From NCBI GenBank assembly GCA_947625405.1, contig CANQOF010000013.1, positions 1-51,998 of the forward strand: 51,998 nt of DNA. The letters run 5' to 3'. Position 1 is the stretch's first letter. The number at the start of each line of letters is the position of its first letter. The notes under the pieces are model-generated. The model did not search any database. It saw only the letters and a list, made by a program, of their open reading frames with translations, and had not been told where the DNA came from. This DNA comes from an uncultured Atopobiaceae bacterium. GTDB lineage: Bacteria; Actinomycetota; Coriobacteriia; Coriobacteriales; Atopobiaceae. The position numbers and the translations under genes are program-made. Positions 15,607-24,160 of this stretch are shown here, piece by piece.

Positions 15607-17421
15607 ATGCCCAGAAAGAGCGCCGCGAAGACGCCGGAAGCCGCCGAGGCGACGAGCGCCGAATCCTCGATCGACGCCATGACCCGCCGGACGCGCGAGG
15701 CTACGAAGGCCCAGGCCACCCCGGGCCCCGCGCCCGCGCAAACCCTCGCCGAGGCAGAGCGCCCCAAGCGCACGCGTCGCACGCGCAAGAGCGCCGCCGC
15801 GGAGGCTCCCGCGGAGGCCGCGCCCGCCGCGGAGGCGAAGGAGACGAGCCCCGAGGCGGCGCCGCGCCCCAAGCGCACGCGTCCCAAGAAGGCGGCGGAG
15901 GGCGAGGCACCCGCTCCCGAGGAAGCGAGCGCCGAGGCATCGAAGCCCGCTTCCTCGGAGCCTAAGGCCGCCGCGCCCGCGCAGAACCAGAACCAAAACC
16001 AGAACCAGAATCAGGGCCAGCAGGGCCAGCAGGGCCAGAACCAAGGCCGCGGCAACAACCACAACTTCAACAACCAGCAACAGGGCCAGGGCTACAACGC
16101 GCGCCGCAACCGCCACAAGAACCGTCGCGACCAGACGCCCGCCGAGCCGAGCCTCTCCCGCGAGGAGCTCCAGGGGATGAAGGTCGCGGAGCTCCGCGAT
16201 CGCGCGCGCGAGCTTGGCCTCGACTACGTGGGCGTGCGCAAGGCCGACCTCGTGGAGACCATCTACCAAAAGGCCGCAGCGCTCGAGGGCTTCCGTGACG
16301 TGGCCGGCATCCTCGACATCGTGCCCGAGGGCTACGGCTTCATCCGCACCGGCAACTACATGCCCGGAGACAACGACGCCTTCGTGCCGCAGGCGATGAT
16401 CCGCCAGCAGGGCCTGCGCCGCGGCGACTTCGTGTCCGGCTCCGTGCGCCCGAGCCGTCCGAACGACCGCTATCCCGCGCTCTCGAAGATCGTCTCCGTG
16501 AACGGGCTCGACCCGCAGCTCGCGGCGCTGCGCCCGCGCTTTCGCGACCTCACGCCGATCTTCCCCGACGAGCGCCTCAAGATGGAGACCACGAAGGAGG
16601 CCACGACCGGCCGCGCCATCGACATCGTGGCGCCCATCGGCAAGGGGCAGCGCGGCCTCATCGTGAGTCCGCCGAAGGCCGGCAAGACGACCATCCTGAA
16701 GCGCATCTGCCAGGCCATCTCTCGAAACAACCCCGAGGTGCACCTCATCTGCCTCCTCGTGGACGAACGTCCCGAGGAAGTGACGGACATGGAGCGCTCC
16801 ATCAAGGGCGACGTCGTGGCATCGACCTTCGACATGCCGGCCGACAACCACACGCAGGTGGCCGAGCTCGTCATCGAGCGCGCCAAGCGCCTCGTGGAGC
16901 AGGGCGAGGACGTGGTGGTCGTGCTCGACTCGATCACGCGCCTCGCGCGCGCCTACAACCTCGCCGCACCGCCTTCGGGGCGCATCCTCTCCGGCGGCGT
17001 CGATTCCGCGGCCCTCTACCCGCCGAAACGCTTCCTCGGCGCCGCGCGCAACATCGAGGGCGGCGGCTCGCTCACGATCATCGCCTCCGCGCTCATCGAC
17101 ACCGGCTCGAAGATGGACGAGGTGATCTTCGAGGAGTTCAAGGGCACGGGCAACATGGAGCTCAAGCTCGACCGCGGCATGGCCGACAAGCGCATCTTCC
17201 CCGCGATCGACCCCGTGGCCTCCGGCACGCGCAACGAGGATCGCCTCATCGACCCCACGATGGCGCCGCTCGTCTGGGGCCTTCGCCGCGTGCTCGCCAA
17301 TATGAACAACGTCGAGCGCGCCGAGGCCTCCCTCATCAAAGGCCTCCAGTCCACGCCGAACAATCAGGACTTCCTCGTTCGTTCGGCAAGGAAGGCGGCT
17401 CGTACCGATTATTCGGACTGA
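15607..17421 (+). CDS. rho: Transcription termination factor Rho with a disordered, Q/N-rich N-terminal extension
   Basis: Rho is the hexameric RNA helicase that ends transcription. This 604-residue form has a long insertion before the usual domains. Residues 1-125 are Ala/Lys/Glu/Pro-rich. Residues 126-164 are almost only Gln, Asn and Gly (QNQNQNQNQNQGQQGQQG and onward), and 165-185 are Arg-rich. Then come the SAP-like Rho-N helix (VAELRDRARELGLDYVGVRK), the cold-shock RNA-binding domain (GYGFIR ... GDFVSG), the Walker A equivalent PPKAGKTTILKR, Walker B VVVVLDSITRLAR, and Q/R-loop elements (GGGSLTIIASALIDTGSKMD). The ATG follows GGAAGGAAACCC. A TACACT box sits at about 15477. N-terminal insertions are known in Actinomycetota Rho, and N/Q-rich ones can assemble. 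Confidence 0.96.
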   Translation: MPRKSAAKTPEAAEATSAESSIDAMTRRTREATKAQATPGPAPAQTLAEAERPKRTRRTRKSAAAEAPAEAAPAAEAKETSPEAAPRPKRTRPKKAAEGEAPAPEEASAEASKPASSEPKAAAPAQNQNQNQNQNQGQQGQQGQNQGRGNNHNFNNQQQGQGYNARRNRHKNRRDQTPAEPSLSREELQGMKVAELRDRARELGLDYVGVRKADLVETIYQKAAALEGFRDVAGILDIVPEGYGFIRTGNYMPGDNDAFVPQAMIRQQGLRRGDFVSGSVRPSRPNDRYPALSKIVSVNGLDPQLAALRPRFRDLTPIFPDERLKMETTKEATTGRAIDIVAPIGKGQRGLIVSPPKAGKTTILKRICQAISRNNPEVHLICLLVDERPEEVTDMERSIKGDVVASTFDMPADNHTQVAELVIERAKRLVEQGEDVVVVLDSITRLARAYNLAAPPSGRILSGGVDSAALYPPKRFLGAARNIEGGGSLTIIASALIDTGSKMDEVIFEEFKGTGNMELKLDRGMADKRIFPAIDPVASGTRNEDRLIDPTMAPLVWGLRRVLANMNNVERAEASLIKGLQSTPNNQDFLVRSARKAARTDYSD

Positions 17422-17640
17422 CGCTGCGGCACTCTGGTGCACCCGATCTACGCGCGATTTTGGGCACTCACGTAGCGCAAGTACGCTACGTCCTCTCAAG
17501 CCATCCCGTAGGTTACGTCACCATTGGCAACCTGCATTTCGTTGCTTTCGCAACAACCCACTGGGTTGTTGCGCCCAAAATCCCACGTACCTCGGGCACC
17601 CCAGAGCGCCTCGCTGTCGTTTGTCGGATCTCCCTGTAGT
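17420..17640. repeat. Palindromic element, copy 1 (GATTTTGGG ... CCCAAAATC family)
   Basis: The left arm (about 17431-17466: CTGGTGCACCC ... GCGCGATTTTGGG) and right arm (about 17573-17612: CCCAAAATCCCACG ... GGGCACCCCAG) are imperfect inverted repeats. The segment between holds extra hairpins such as GTTGC-TTTC-GCAAC. The downstream landmark TGTTTGTCGGAT or its close variant is shared with copy 2 at 20130. It begins at the rho stop codon, so it may also end rho transcripts. Confidence 0.75.
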
Positions 17641-17656
17641 AAGGAAAATAGAACCG

Positions 17657-18454
17657 CTAGCTCGCGTTTCTTTGCGACGTCCACTCGCTGATCTTGGCTT
17701 CGAGGGCCATGGCCACGTCCGTGGGGATCACCTTGCAGAGCGCGTTCATCACGCGCACGTCGGGCGAGGTGATGGCCACGCGCTTGCCCCGGATGGCGCA
17801 GCGAAGCGATTCGCTCACGCAGGTGCGCGGATCCTCGAAGCCGATCCACAGCACGCGATCGAGCGCGCCGTGGTCGCCGGGCTTGTCGAGGAACTTCGTG
17901 TGCATGAACTTCGGGCACACGGCCGTCACGTGGATGCCCACGGGGCCGAGCTCGGCGTCGAGCGCACGCGAGAAATCGAGGACGAAGCGCTTCGTGGCGC
18001 TGTAGGTGGAGAGGCCGGGCTGGGGCAGGAGCGCCGCGGCGCTCGCGATGTTCACGATGCGGCTTCCCGCGTGCATGTAGAGGAGCGCCTGGTAGCAGGC
18101 CTCGACCACGGCCACGCAGTTGAGCTTCACCATCGAGGCGTTCGCCTCGCCCACCTCCTCGAATGTGCCGAACTTCCCGAAGCCGGCGCAGTTCACGAGC
18201 CATTGGACGTTCAGGCCGTCCGCCGCGTCGGAGAGCTCCTTGGCGAGCTCGGTGAAGGCGGCGGGGTCCGTGAGGTCGAGCGCGAGCACCTTCACCGGCG
18301 TGTGGGATTGCTCCTTCACCTCGGCGAGCGCGGATTCGTTTCTCGCGATGGCCCAGATCTCGTCCAAGGGACCTCCCGCCCCGAGGTCGAGCTGGCGAAC
18401 GAATTCACGGCCAAGGCCGCTTGAGGCCCCGGAAACGATGGCGATATCGCGCAT
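17657..18454 (-). CDS. Short-chain dehydrogenase/reductase
   Basis: This 265-residue SDR has the cofactor motif GASSGLG at residues ~9-15, the structural NCAG motif, and the catalytic Ser...Tyr-x3-Lys set (IASAAALL; YSATK). The N-terminal AIARNESALAEV segment following beta-2 suggests NADP preference, as in many 'classical' SDRs. It would reduce or oxidise a small carbonyl or alcohol in the cytosol; the substrate cannot be told. The ATG at 18454 follows CTCCGAAAGGAATCCC on the minus strand. It diverges from the membrane-anchored gene at 18802, and the pair sits between two copies of the same palindromic element. Confidence 0.9.
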   Translation of the reverse strand: MRDIAIVSGASSGLGREFVRQLDLGAGGPLDEIWAIARNESALAEVKEQSHTPVKVLALDLTDPAAFTELAKELSDAADGLNVQWLVNCAGFGKFGTFEEVGEANASMVKLNCVAVVEACYQALLYMHAGSRIVNIASAAALLPQPGLSTYSATKRFVLDFSRALDAELGPVGIHVTAVCPKFMHTKFLDKPGDHGALDRVLWIGFEDPRTCVSESLRCAIRGKRVAITSPDVRVMNALCKVIPTDVAMALEAKISEWTSQRNAS

Positions 18455-18801
18455 GGGATTCCTTTCGGAGGTGGAGTTCCATCCATGCTCGCAGAGATGA
18501 GAACGATCTTTATCGATGGGTAGGCGGACGGTCCCCGCGTTTCGGCGGCGCGCCCGGCGCTCGCTCGCGGCGCTTCCCCTCGAAAGTTCTTGCAGGGAGG
18601 GGCCATTGTTTTCTATATTTGTGATCGACCGCGACGGTACACGAAGCTAAAACGACACCACGCCGTCTTTTGGATGCTCGCACGGCGAGCCCCCTTGAGA
18701 CATTTCCCGCTCGGAGCCGTCATCTCGTGGCTGGGCTTTCGGGCTCTCGAGCGTGCCTCGTGTGATCGCGCGTGCACGCACGTGCCGGCGAAAGGCGAAC
18801 C
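18455..18801. promoter_or_regulatory. Divergent intergenic region of 347 bp
   Basis: It lies between the SDR gene (minus) and the membrane-anchored gene (plus). An AT-rich island TTGTTTTCTATATTTGTG at about 18605-18622 contains a TATATT box suitable as -10. No repeat or gene is recognised in the rest. Confidence 0.4.
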
Positions 18802-20118
18802 ATGGGCAAGGCTTCTCGGACAAGCGCCTGGGTGGCAGCGGCGAGCGTTGCCGCGCCCGTCGTGCTCACGCCCTCCGTGGCGTGGGCGGCGAACGACACG
18901 GCCGTGATCGCGGCCTCCGCGATCTCCGGGGTGGTGGGCGCCGCCGTCGGGGCGGGAGTGGCGAGCGGCCTTGGCTATCGCGCCATTCGCCGCGAGCGCG
19001 CCGCCTACGAGGAGCTCCTCTACGGCCAGGGAGTGGCGGAAAAGCCCGCGCGCGCCACGACGCCCGCGCATGGCGCGAAGGGCCCGCAGGTGGCGCCCGG
19101 CCACGCCGCGCTCAGCGCGCAAGCCGCCCCCGAGAGCGCGCACCCCGCGCGCCATATCGCTGAGAACAACCCCTACCTCGACGCGCTCTCCGATACGGGC
19201 GACCTTGCCGAGGTGGCCGTGGCCTACGTGGCGGACAAGAGCATGAAGGAGCGCATGGGCCAGAGGGCCAAGGGCGTGCGCGCCGTGCTCTCCGAGCGCA
19301 TGGGCAAGAACATGCTCGACGACATGCCCGTCATCATGCGCGCGGATGGTTCCGTGGGCGACGTGGGCACCTCGTGGTGGGATCCTGCGGTGTCGAGCGC
19401 CTTTGGCGTGGAGGCCATCCAGGCCCGCGAGCTCGCCAATCGCGTGAACGCGCAGCCGGAGCACATGCCGGCGCCCGTGTCGGAGGTGCCGCAGGTGCCG
19501 CAGACTCCGCAGGCTTATCCACCGCTCAGGATCCCCCGGACGCCGCAGGCGAGCGCCACGTCCTTCTCGCCGGCGTCCGCGCCAGCGGTGCCCGCCGCCA
19601 TGCGCGCCGCGCCCGTTGCCCCCGCGTCCGCGCCGCGGGTGAGCGTGCAGGCTCCCGAACCCACGGTCGCGCAGCTCATCGCCTCGCGCGTGCCGCAGGT
19701 GGTGGAGGAGGCCTATCCTGAGATCGGACGCGCGTGGAACTCCCAGGACGACCACTGGGAGCGCGCCCTCGCCGCGCTCGACGAGCGCGTGGAGGACAAC
19801 CTCATGGGCGAGCGCCTCGAGCGCGCCTATCAGCGCATCGAACGTTCCCGCGTGGGCGCGCCGGAGGCCTTCAGCGACGGCATCGGCACGATCGAGACGA
19901 TCGACGAGCCGGATGGCCTCGAGCGCGACACCGCGTTCCTCTCCTTCAAAGCCCCGGGCAACCATCCCGAGGTGCAGGACACCGCGAGCTACATCAACTA
20001 CCTCATCGGCGATGAGTTCCGTCGCAACCCCTCGCGCCAGGCGAGGCGCCAGGCTCGGAGCTTCCTCAAGCTCCACGAGGGCGGCACCCACGCCGAGCCG
20101 CAGGTGCAGGCGATGTAG
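18802..20118 (+). CDS. Membrane-anchored protein with Pro/Ala-rich linker, unknown function
   Basis: The 438-residue product starts with a signal-like hydrophobic stretch (AAASVAAPVVLTPSVAWAA). A second, glycine-rich membrane helix follows (ISGVVGAAVGAGVASGLG), then a basic stop-transfer segment RAIRRER. Beyond this it is soluble, with a Pro/Ala-rich linker around residues 225-295 and a C-terminal helical domain containing HWERALAALDERVEDN. The ATG at 18802 has GAAAGGCG upstream; the earlier in-frame ATG at 18772 lacks a site. I do not recognise the family. Its C-terminal region has no metal-binding or catalytic pattern that I can see. Confidence 0.75.
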   Translation: MGKASRTSAWVAAASVAAPVVLTPSVAWAANDTAVIAASAISGVVGAAVGAGVASGLGYRAIRRERAAYEELLYGQGVAEKPARATTPAHGAKGPQVAPGHAALSAQAAPESAHPARHIAENNPYLDALSDTGDLAEVAVAYVADKSMKERMGQRAKGVRAVLSERMGKNMLDDMPVIMRADGSVGDVGTSWWDPAVSSAFGVEAIQARELANRVNAQPEHMPAPVSEVPQVPQTPQAYPPLRIPRTPQASATSFSPASAPAVPAAMRAAPVAPASAPRVSVQAPEPTVAQLIASRVPQVVEEAYPEIGRAWNSQDDHWERALAALDERVEDNLMGERLERAYQRIERSRVGAPEAFSDGIGTIETIDEPDGLERDTAFLSFKAPGNHPEVQDTASYINYLIGDEFRRNPSRQARRQARSFLKLHEGGTHAEPQVQAM

Positions 20119-20124
20119 CCCCGG

Positions 20125-20275
20125 TAGTCGACGCTGCGAGACGCTGGTGCACCCCATCTTCGCGCGATTTTGGGGGCTCACGTAGCGGTAAGTACGCAAC
20201 GCCCCCAAAATCCCACGAATCTGGGGCACCCCAGCGCCTCTCGCTGATGTTTGTCGGATTCCCTGAATCCGCCAT
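20125..20275. repeat. Palindromic element, copy 2 (GATTTTGGG ... CCCAAAATC family)
   Basis: It shares CGACGCTGCG, CTGGTGCACCCC, TCGCGCGATTTTGGG, CCCAAAATCCCACG, GGGGCACCCCAG and GTTTGTCGGAT with copy 1 at 17420, in the same order and orientation. Here the arms are separated by only about 15 bp, so this is the compact form. It starts right after the gene ending at 20118. Confidence 0.8.
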
Positions 20276-20347
20276 CGTCGAGGCGAGGATTCACGGGCAC
20301 CTCTTGCTAACGCATTGCTGATTATCTGGCACTTGATCTTACTTGTG

Positions 20348-20392
20348 CCTTGCGGGCGAGACAAAAGGACCGTCCCTTTCGTCTTGCGGAGG
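20348..20392. repeat. GACAAAAGGACCGTCC repeat, single palindromic unit; possible thrB terminator
   Basis: AGACAAAAGGACC followed by GTCCCTTTCGTCT forms a near-perfect hairpin. It lies immediately after the thrB stop on the minus strand and could end the thrC-thrB transcript. The family also occurs at 7545, 29017 and 32336. Confidence 0.65.
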
Positions 20393-20397
20393 AAGGG

Positions 20398-21297
20398 TTA
20401 CTCGATTTCGAAGCCCTGCGTGTTCGTTTCGAGGATGAAGCGCTCGTAGGACGGGAATTCCCTCTCCCATGCGGCGGAGACCGCCTCGGCGGCCTCGTCG
20501 GAAAGGCAGGCCGCGAGGAGCGCGGAGCCCGATCCACTGATCCAAAAACCCGAGGCACCGCCTTCGAGCGCGAGCTTCTTCGCGCGGTCGTGGTCGGGAA
20601 TGAGCTGCTTTCGGAAGGGCTCGTGGATGCGGTCGGAGAGGACGGCGCCGAGGAGCTCGCCGTCGCCTTCGCCCAGCGCGCGCACGAGCGCGAGGCAGCG
20701 GCTCGACTGCCACTCCACGACGCGGTGCGGCACCTCCTTGGGGAGCACCATGCGCGCCTTGTCCGTGCGCACGGCATAGGGCGGGCAGAGGAGCGCGAAG
20801 CGCCAGCGCGCGTCCACTGGCCACGAGACGATGATGAGCTCCTCGTCGTCGGTCGTGCAGGAGCTCGCGAGGTTCCCGAGCACGGAGGGCACGACGTTGT
20901 CGGGATGCCCCTCGATGGCGTTCGCGATCTCGATCACCCGCGAGGGGTCCGCCTCCCGCCCGCAGGCGAAAAGCCCCGCCGCCACGCCGGCGACGATGCA
21001 GGTGGAACTCGAGCCGAGGCCGCCCGTGAGCGGGATGCTCGCGTTGATGTGGATGGAGACGGGCGCCGCGTCGAAGCCGCTGAGCTCGCAAGCCTTCTGA
21101 TAGCTCGTCCACACGAGGTTGTCCTCGCCGGCGAAGCACTCATCGCAGCCGGTGATGGAGAGGTCGTCGGCCGCCTCGAGGTGGAAGCGGTTCGAAAGCG
21201 AGAGCGCGAGGCCGAGCACGTCGAAGCCTACGCCCATGTTCGCCGAGGTCGCGGGCACCGTGATGTCAATGGGGCGGGGAAGGCGCGCGGTGCTCAT
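20398..21297 (-). CDS. thrB: Homoserine kinase
   Basis: This GHMP-family kinase phosphorylates L-homoserine with ATP, the penultimate step of threonine synthesis. The 299-residue protein has the ATP-binding GHMP motif PLTGGLGSSST, the N-terminal VPATSANMGVGFDVLG segment typical of ThrB, and a C-terminal FWISGSGSALLAA motif. Its ATG at 21297 overlaps the thrC stop (ATGA), so the two are translationally coupled and transcribed as thrC-thrB on the minus strand. Confidence 0.95.
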   Translation of the reverse strand: MSTARLPRPIDITVPATSANMGVGFDVLGLALSLSNRFHLEAADDLSITGCDECFAGEDNLVWTSYQKACELSGFDAAPVSIHINASIPLTGGLGSSSTCIVAGVAAGLFACGREADPSRVIEIANAIEGHPDNVVPSVLGNLASSCTTDDEELIIVSWPVDARWRFALLCPPYAVRTDKARMVLPKEVPHRVVEWQSSRCLALVRALGEGDGELLGAVLSDRIHEPFRKQLIPDHDRAKKLALEGGASGFWISGSGSALLAACLSDEAAEAVSAAWEREFPSYERFILETNTQGFEIE

Positions 21298-22805
21298 GAG
21301 AGGAGCCTTTCCGCCTCGGCCTCCACGAAGGCCACGGCGTCCGCGGGCGCGATCGCGCCGTCGAAGCGCACCTGCGCGTCCTCGAGCGCGGCGAGCTGGG
21401 CGGGCGGCCTCTCGCCCGTGAGCCTCGCGAGCGCGGCCATCGCGGCAAAGCCCGAGCGCTCCGCGGGCGCGCCGAGCGCGCGAAGGACGTCCGCCGGGAA
21501 CTTGAACGGCGAGGCCGTGGAGAGGAGCACGCGCTCCGCGCCCTCAGGCTCGCTCGCGGCCATCACGCTCGCGCCGACTCCCGTGTGCGGGTCGATGAGG
21601 ACGCCGTCGTCCTCCCAGGCGCGCTTGATCGCGGCGCGCGTGGCGTCATCGTCCGCGCGGCCCGCGGTGAAGGTCGCGCGAATGCGATCCATCACGCGAT
21701 CCGGCACCGTGTAGCAGCCCTTTTCCTGAAGATCGGCCATGAGGCTCGCCACGAGCTCGCAGTCGCCGTCACTCTCGTAGTAGAGGAGGCGCTCGAGGTT
21801 CGAGGACACGAGGATGTCCATCGAGGGCGAGATCGACTTCTTGAACTCGCGGCGACGGTCGTAGACGCCCGTGGCGAGAAAGTCCACGAGCACGTCGTTC
21901 GCGTTCGAGCAGATGCAGAGGCGCCCCACGGGAAGGCCGAGGCGCTTTGCGAGGTAGCCGGCGAGGATGTCGCCGAAATTGCCCGTCGGCACGAAGAAGT
22001 CGACGGGCTCGGCGGCGCCGATCTTTCCCGCGCGCACGAGCTGGCACCACGAGTCCACGTAGTAGACGACCTGCGGCACGAGGCGCCCGACGTTGATGGA
22101 GTTTGCACTCGAGAGCATGATGCCGCGCTTGGCGAGCCGCGCCTCGAGTGTCCGGTCGGAAAAGACGCGCTTCACGGAGGTCTGCGCGTCGTCGAAGGTG
22201 CCGCGCACGGCCGTGACGCCCACGTTCGCGCCCGGCTGCGTGACCATCTGCAGGCGTTGCACGTCGCTCACGAGGCCGCTGGGATAGAAGACGACGATCG
22301 CCGTGCGATCGACGTCCGCGAAGCCCGCGAGCGCCGCCTTGCCCGTGTCGCCCGAGGTGGCGGTGAGGATGAGCACGCGCTCGCCGGCGGTGGCGGAGTC
22401 GCTCGTGGCGAGCGCGATCTCCACGAGGCGGGGCAGCATCTGGAGCGCCACGTCCTTGAAGGCGCAGGTGGGGCCATGGAAGAGCTCGAGGCGCCAGTCC
22501 TCGCCGAAGGGAGTGAGCGGGGTGATCGCGGGGTCGGAGAAGCTCGCGCCATACGCGGCGGCCACGGCGCGATCGATCTCCTCGGGGGAATAGGCGGGGA
22601 TGAGGAGCGAGAGCACCTGGCGCGCGTGCGCGAGGTAGTCGACCTTCGAATCCGCCTCGAGGCCGAGCGAGGCGAGGTCGAGCTTCCGCTCAAGCACCTC
22701 GTCGCTCACGAAGAGCCCGCCGTCGGCCGCGAGCCCCTCGAGGATCGCCGCCTTCGCGTCGACGAGCTCGCCCATGCCGCGCGTGCTGTGATAGGTGCCA
22801 GCCAT
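21294..22805 (-). CDS. thrC: Threonine synthase
   Basis: This PLP enzyme converts O-phosphohomoserine to threonine. The 503-residue length and N-terminal YHSTRGMGELVDAKAAILEG fit the long (fungal/E. coli-type) threonine synthase class. The PLP lysine is in GPTCAFKDVALQML, and the phosphate/PLP-binding segments TATSGDTGKAAL and FVPTGNFGDILAGY are clear. The ATG at 22805 follows AAGGGAGTGGC; a start 8 codons upstream lacks a site. thrB follows with a 4-nt overlap, and hom diverges 147 bp away. Confidence 0.95.
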   Translation of the reverse strand: MAGTYHSTRGMGELVDAKAAILEGLAADGGLFVSDEVLERKLDLASLGLEADSKVDYLAHARQVLSLLIPAYSPEEIDRAVAAAYGASFSDPAITPLTPFGEDWRLELFHGPTCAFKDVALQMLPRLVEIALATSDSATAGERVLILTATSGDTGKAALAGFADVDRTAIVVFYPSGLVSDVQRLQMVTQPGANVGVTAVRGTFDDAQTSVKRVFSDRTLEARLAKRGIMLSSANSINVGRLVPQVVYYVDSWCQLVRAGKIGAAEPVDFFVPTGNFGDILAGYLAKRLGLPVGRLCICSNANDVLVDFLATGVYDRRREFKKSISPSMDILVSSNLERLLYYESDGDCELVASLMADLQEKGCYTVPDRVMDRIRATFTAGRADDDATRAAIKRAWEDDGVLIDPHTGVGASVMAASEPEGAERVLLSTASPFKFPADVLRALGAPAERSGFAAMAALARLTGERPPAQLAALEDAQVRFDGAIAPADAVAFVEAEAERLLS

Positions 22806-22952
22806 GCCACTCCCTTCGCTCGGCCCCACATTCTAGTGGCCATGCATGAAGGCGCGGTTACAGAGGCCCCGCAATCTGCAATCTGCCGGCAAACAGGCTC
22901 GCGCGCGCGAGGCGCTAGACTTGAGATTCTGGAATGGCGAGCAGGAGGACGC
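22806..22952. promoter_or_regulatory. Shared control region between thrC-thrB and hom-lysC-asd
   Basis: This 147-bp divergent gap must contain both promoters. The direct repeat GCAATCTGCAATCTGCCGG lies at about 22871. I see no T-box, leader peptide rich in Thr/Ile codons, or strong terminator hairpin. Confidence 0.4.
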
Positions 22953-24134
22953 ATGAGGATCGGGCTTTTGGGCTGCGGAACGGTGGGCGGCGGCGTGCTG
23001 AGGATTTGCCGTACGCGCGTGCCTGAGCTCGAGGTACGCCGCATCCTCACGCTCCCCGGCGAACTCGACGATCCTCTCGTCACCCACGACGTGGCCGACA
23101 TCATCGACGACCCCGCGATCGAGTGCGTGGTGGAGGCGATGGGCGGCATCGAGCCCGCGCACGGCTTCCTCATCCGCGCGCTCGAGGCGGGAAAGAGCGT
23201 GGTCACGGCCAACAAGGCGGTGGTCGCCGCGCACTTCGCGGAGTTCATGGAGCTCGCGGAGAAGCACGACGTGGCGTTCAAGATCGAGGCCACCTCGGGC
23301 GGCGGCATGCCGTGGATCGCCGGGATCGAGAAGGCGCGGCGCATCGACGAGATCTCCGAGCTCTCGGGCATCCTGAATGGCACGTCGAACTACCTCATCG
23401 ATTCCATGGAGCGCAGCGGCAAGGGCGCGGACGAGGCACTCGCCGAGGCCCAGGCGCTCGGATACGCCGAGGCCGATCCCTCGGCCGACATCGACGGCAT
23501 CGACGTCAAGAATAAGACGATCATCTCCGCGACGGTGGCCTTCGGCTCGCTCTGCCGGCGCGACATCCCCGTGCTCGGGATTCGCCATCTCACGAAGCCC
23601 ATTCTCGACGCGCTCGAGGCGCGCGGCTGGAGCGTGCGGCTGCTCGCGCGGGCGCGCCAAGACAGCGGCCGCTACGCGGCGTGCGTGGAGCCCGTCGTAC
23701 TCTCGCGCGCAAGCGAGGAGGCGCACGTGCCGTCGAACTTCAACCTCGCGACGCTCGTGGGCGAGACCGTGGGCGAGCTCAAGTTCTTCGGCCAAGGCGC
23801 GGGCGCCCTTCCCACGGGAAACGCCATCGTGCAGGACCTCCTCGACGTCGCCGCCGGCGAGAAGCCGCGCTACGCCACCGAGGAGACGCTCGAATGGGAC
23901 TCCGCGCTCCTTGGCGCCGCGTATCTCCTCGCCACGAACGCGCCGGCTCCCGAAGGGGCCCGCGTGCTCGCACGCGCCGGCGAATCCGGCGCGAATAAGG
24001 CCCTCTACCTCGTCTTCGGCCTCGATCCCGTGCGCGCGGGCGAGCTCGTGCGCGCGTCGGCCGCCTCTGACCCCGCCACCTTTGCCGCGAGCTTCTCCGC
24101 CGAAGCCGCGGCATCGCTCGAATCGCTTCTCTAG
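22953..24134 (+). CDS. hom: Homoserine dehydrogenase
   Basis: This enzyme reduces aspartate semialdehyde to homoserine with NAD(P)H. The 393-residue protein has the Rossmann motif GLLGCGTVGGG, then VVTANKAVVA (catalytic region), ISGILNGTSNYLID-like FGILNGTSNY (here SGILNGTSNYLI) and the catalytic DPSADIDGIDVKNK segment. Homoserine dehydrogenases with a regulatory ACT domain are usually ~430 residues. The last ~95 residues here do not show a clear ACT pattern, so threonine feedback may be weak or different. The ATG at 22953 follows CAGGAGGACGC. It is 26 nt before lysC. Confidence 0.94.
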   Translation: MRIGLLGCGTVGGGVLRICRTRVPELEVRRILTLPGELDDPLVTHDVADIIDDPAIECVVEAMGGIEPAHGFLIRALEAGKSVVTANKAVVAAHFAEFMELAEKHDVAFKIEATSGGGMPWIAGIEKARRIDEISELSGILNGTSNYLIDSMERSGKGADEALAEAQALGYAEADPSADIDGIDVKNKTIISATVAFGSLCRRDIPVLGIRHLTKPILDALEARGWSVRLLARARQDSGRYAACVEPVVLSRASEEAHVPSNFNLATLVGETVGELKFFGQGAGALPTGNAIVQDLLDVAAGEKPRYATEETLEWDSALLGAAYLLATNAPAPEGARVLARAGESGANKALYLVFGLDPVRAGELVRASAASDPATFAASFSAEAAASLESLL

Positions 24135-24160
24135 CGCGCACGCGCCCTTCCGGAGGTTCC

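Noticed and set aside
22806-22952. T-box or threonine attenuator before hom or thrC
   Set aside because: No T-box consensus, no leader peptide rich in Thr/Ile codons and no terminator hairpin in the 147-bp gap.
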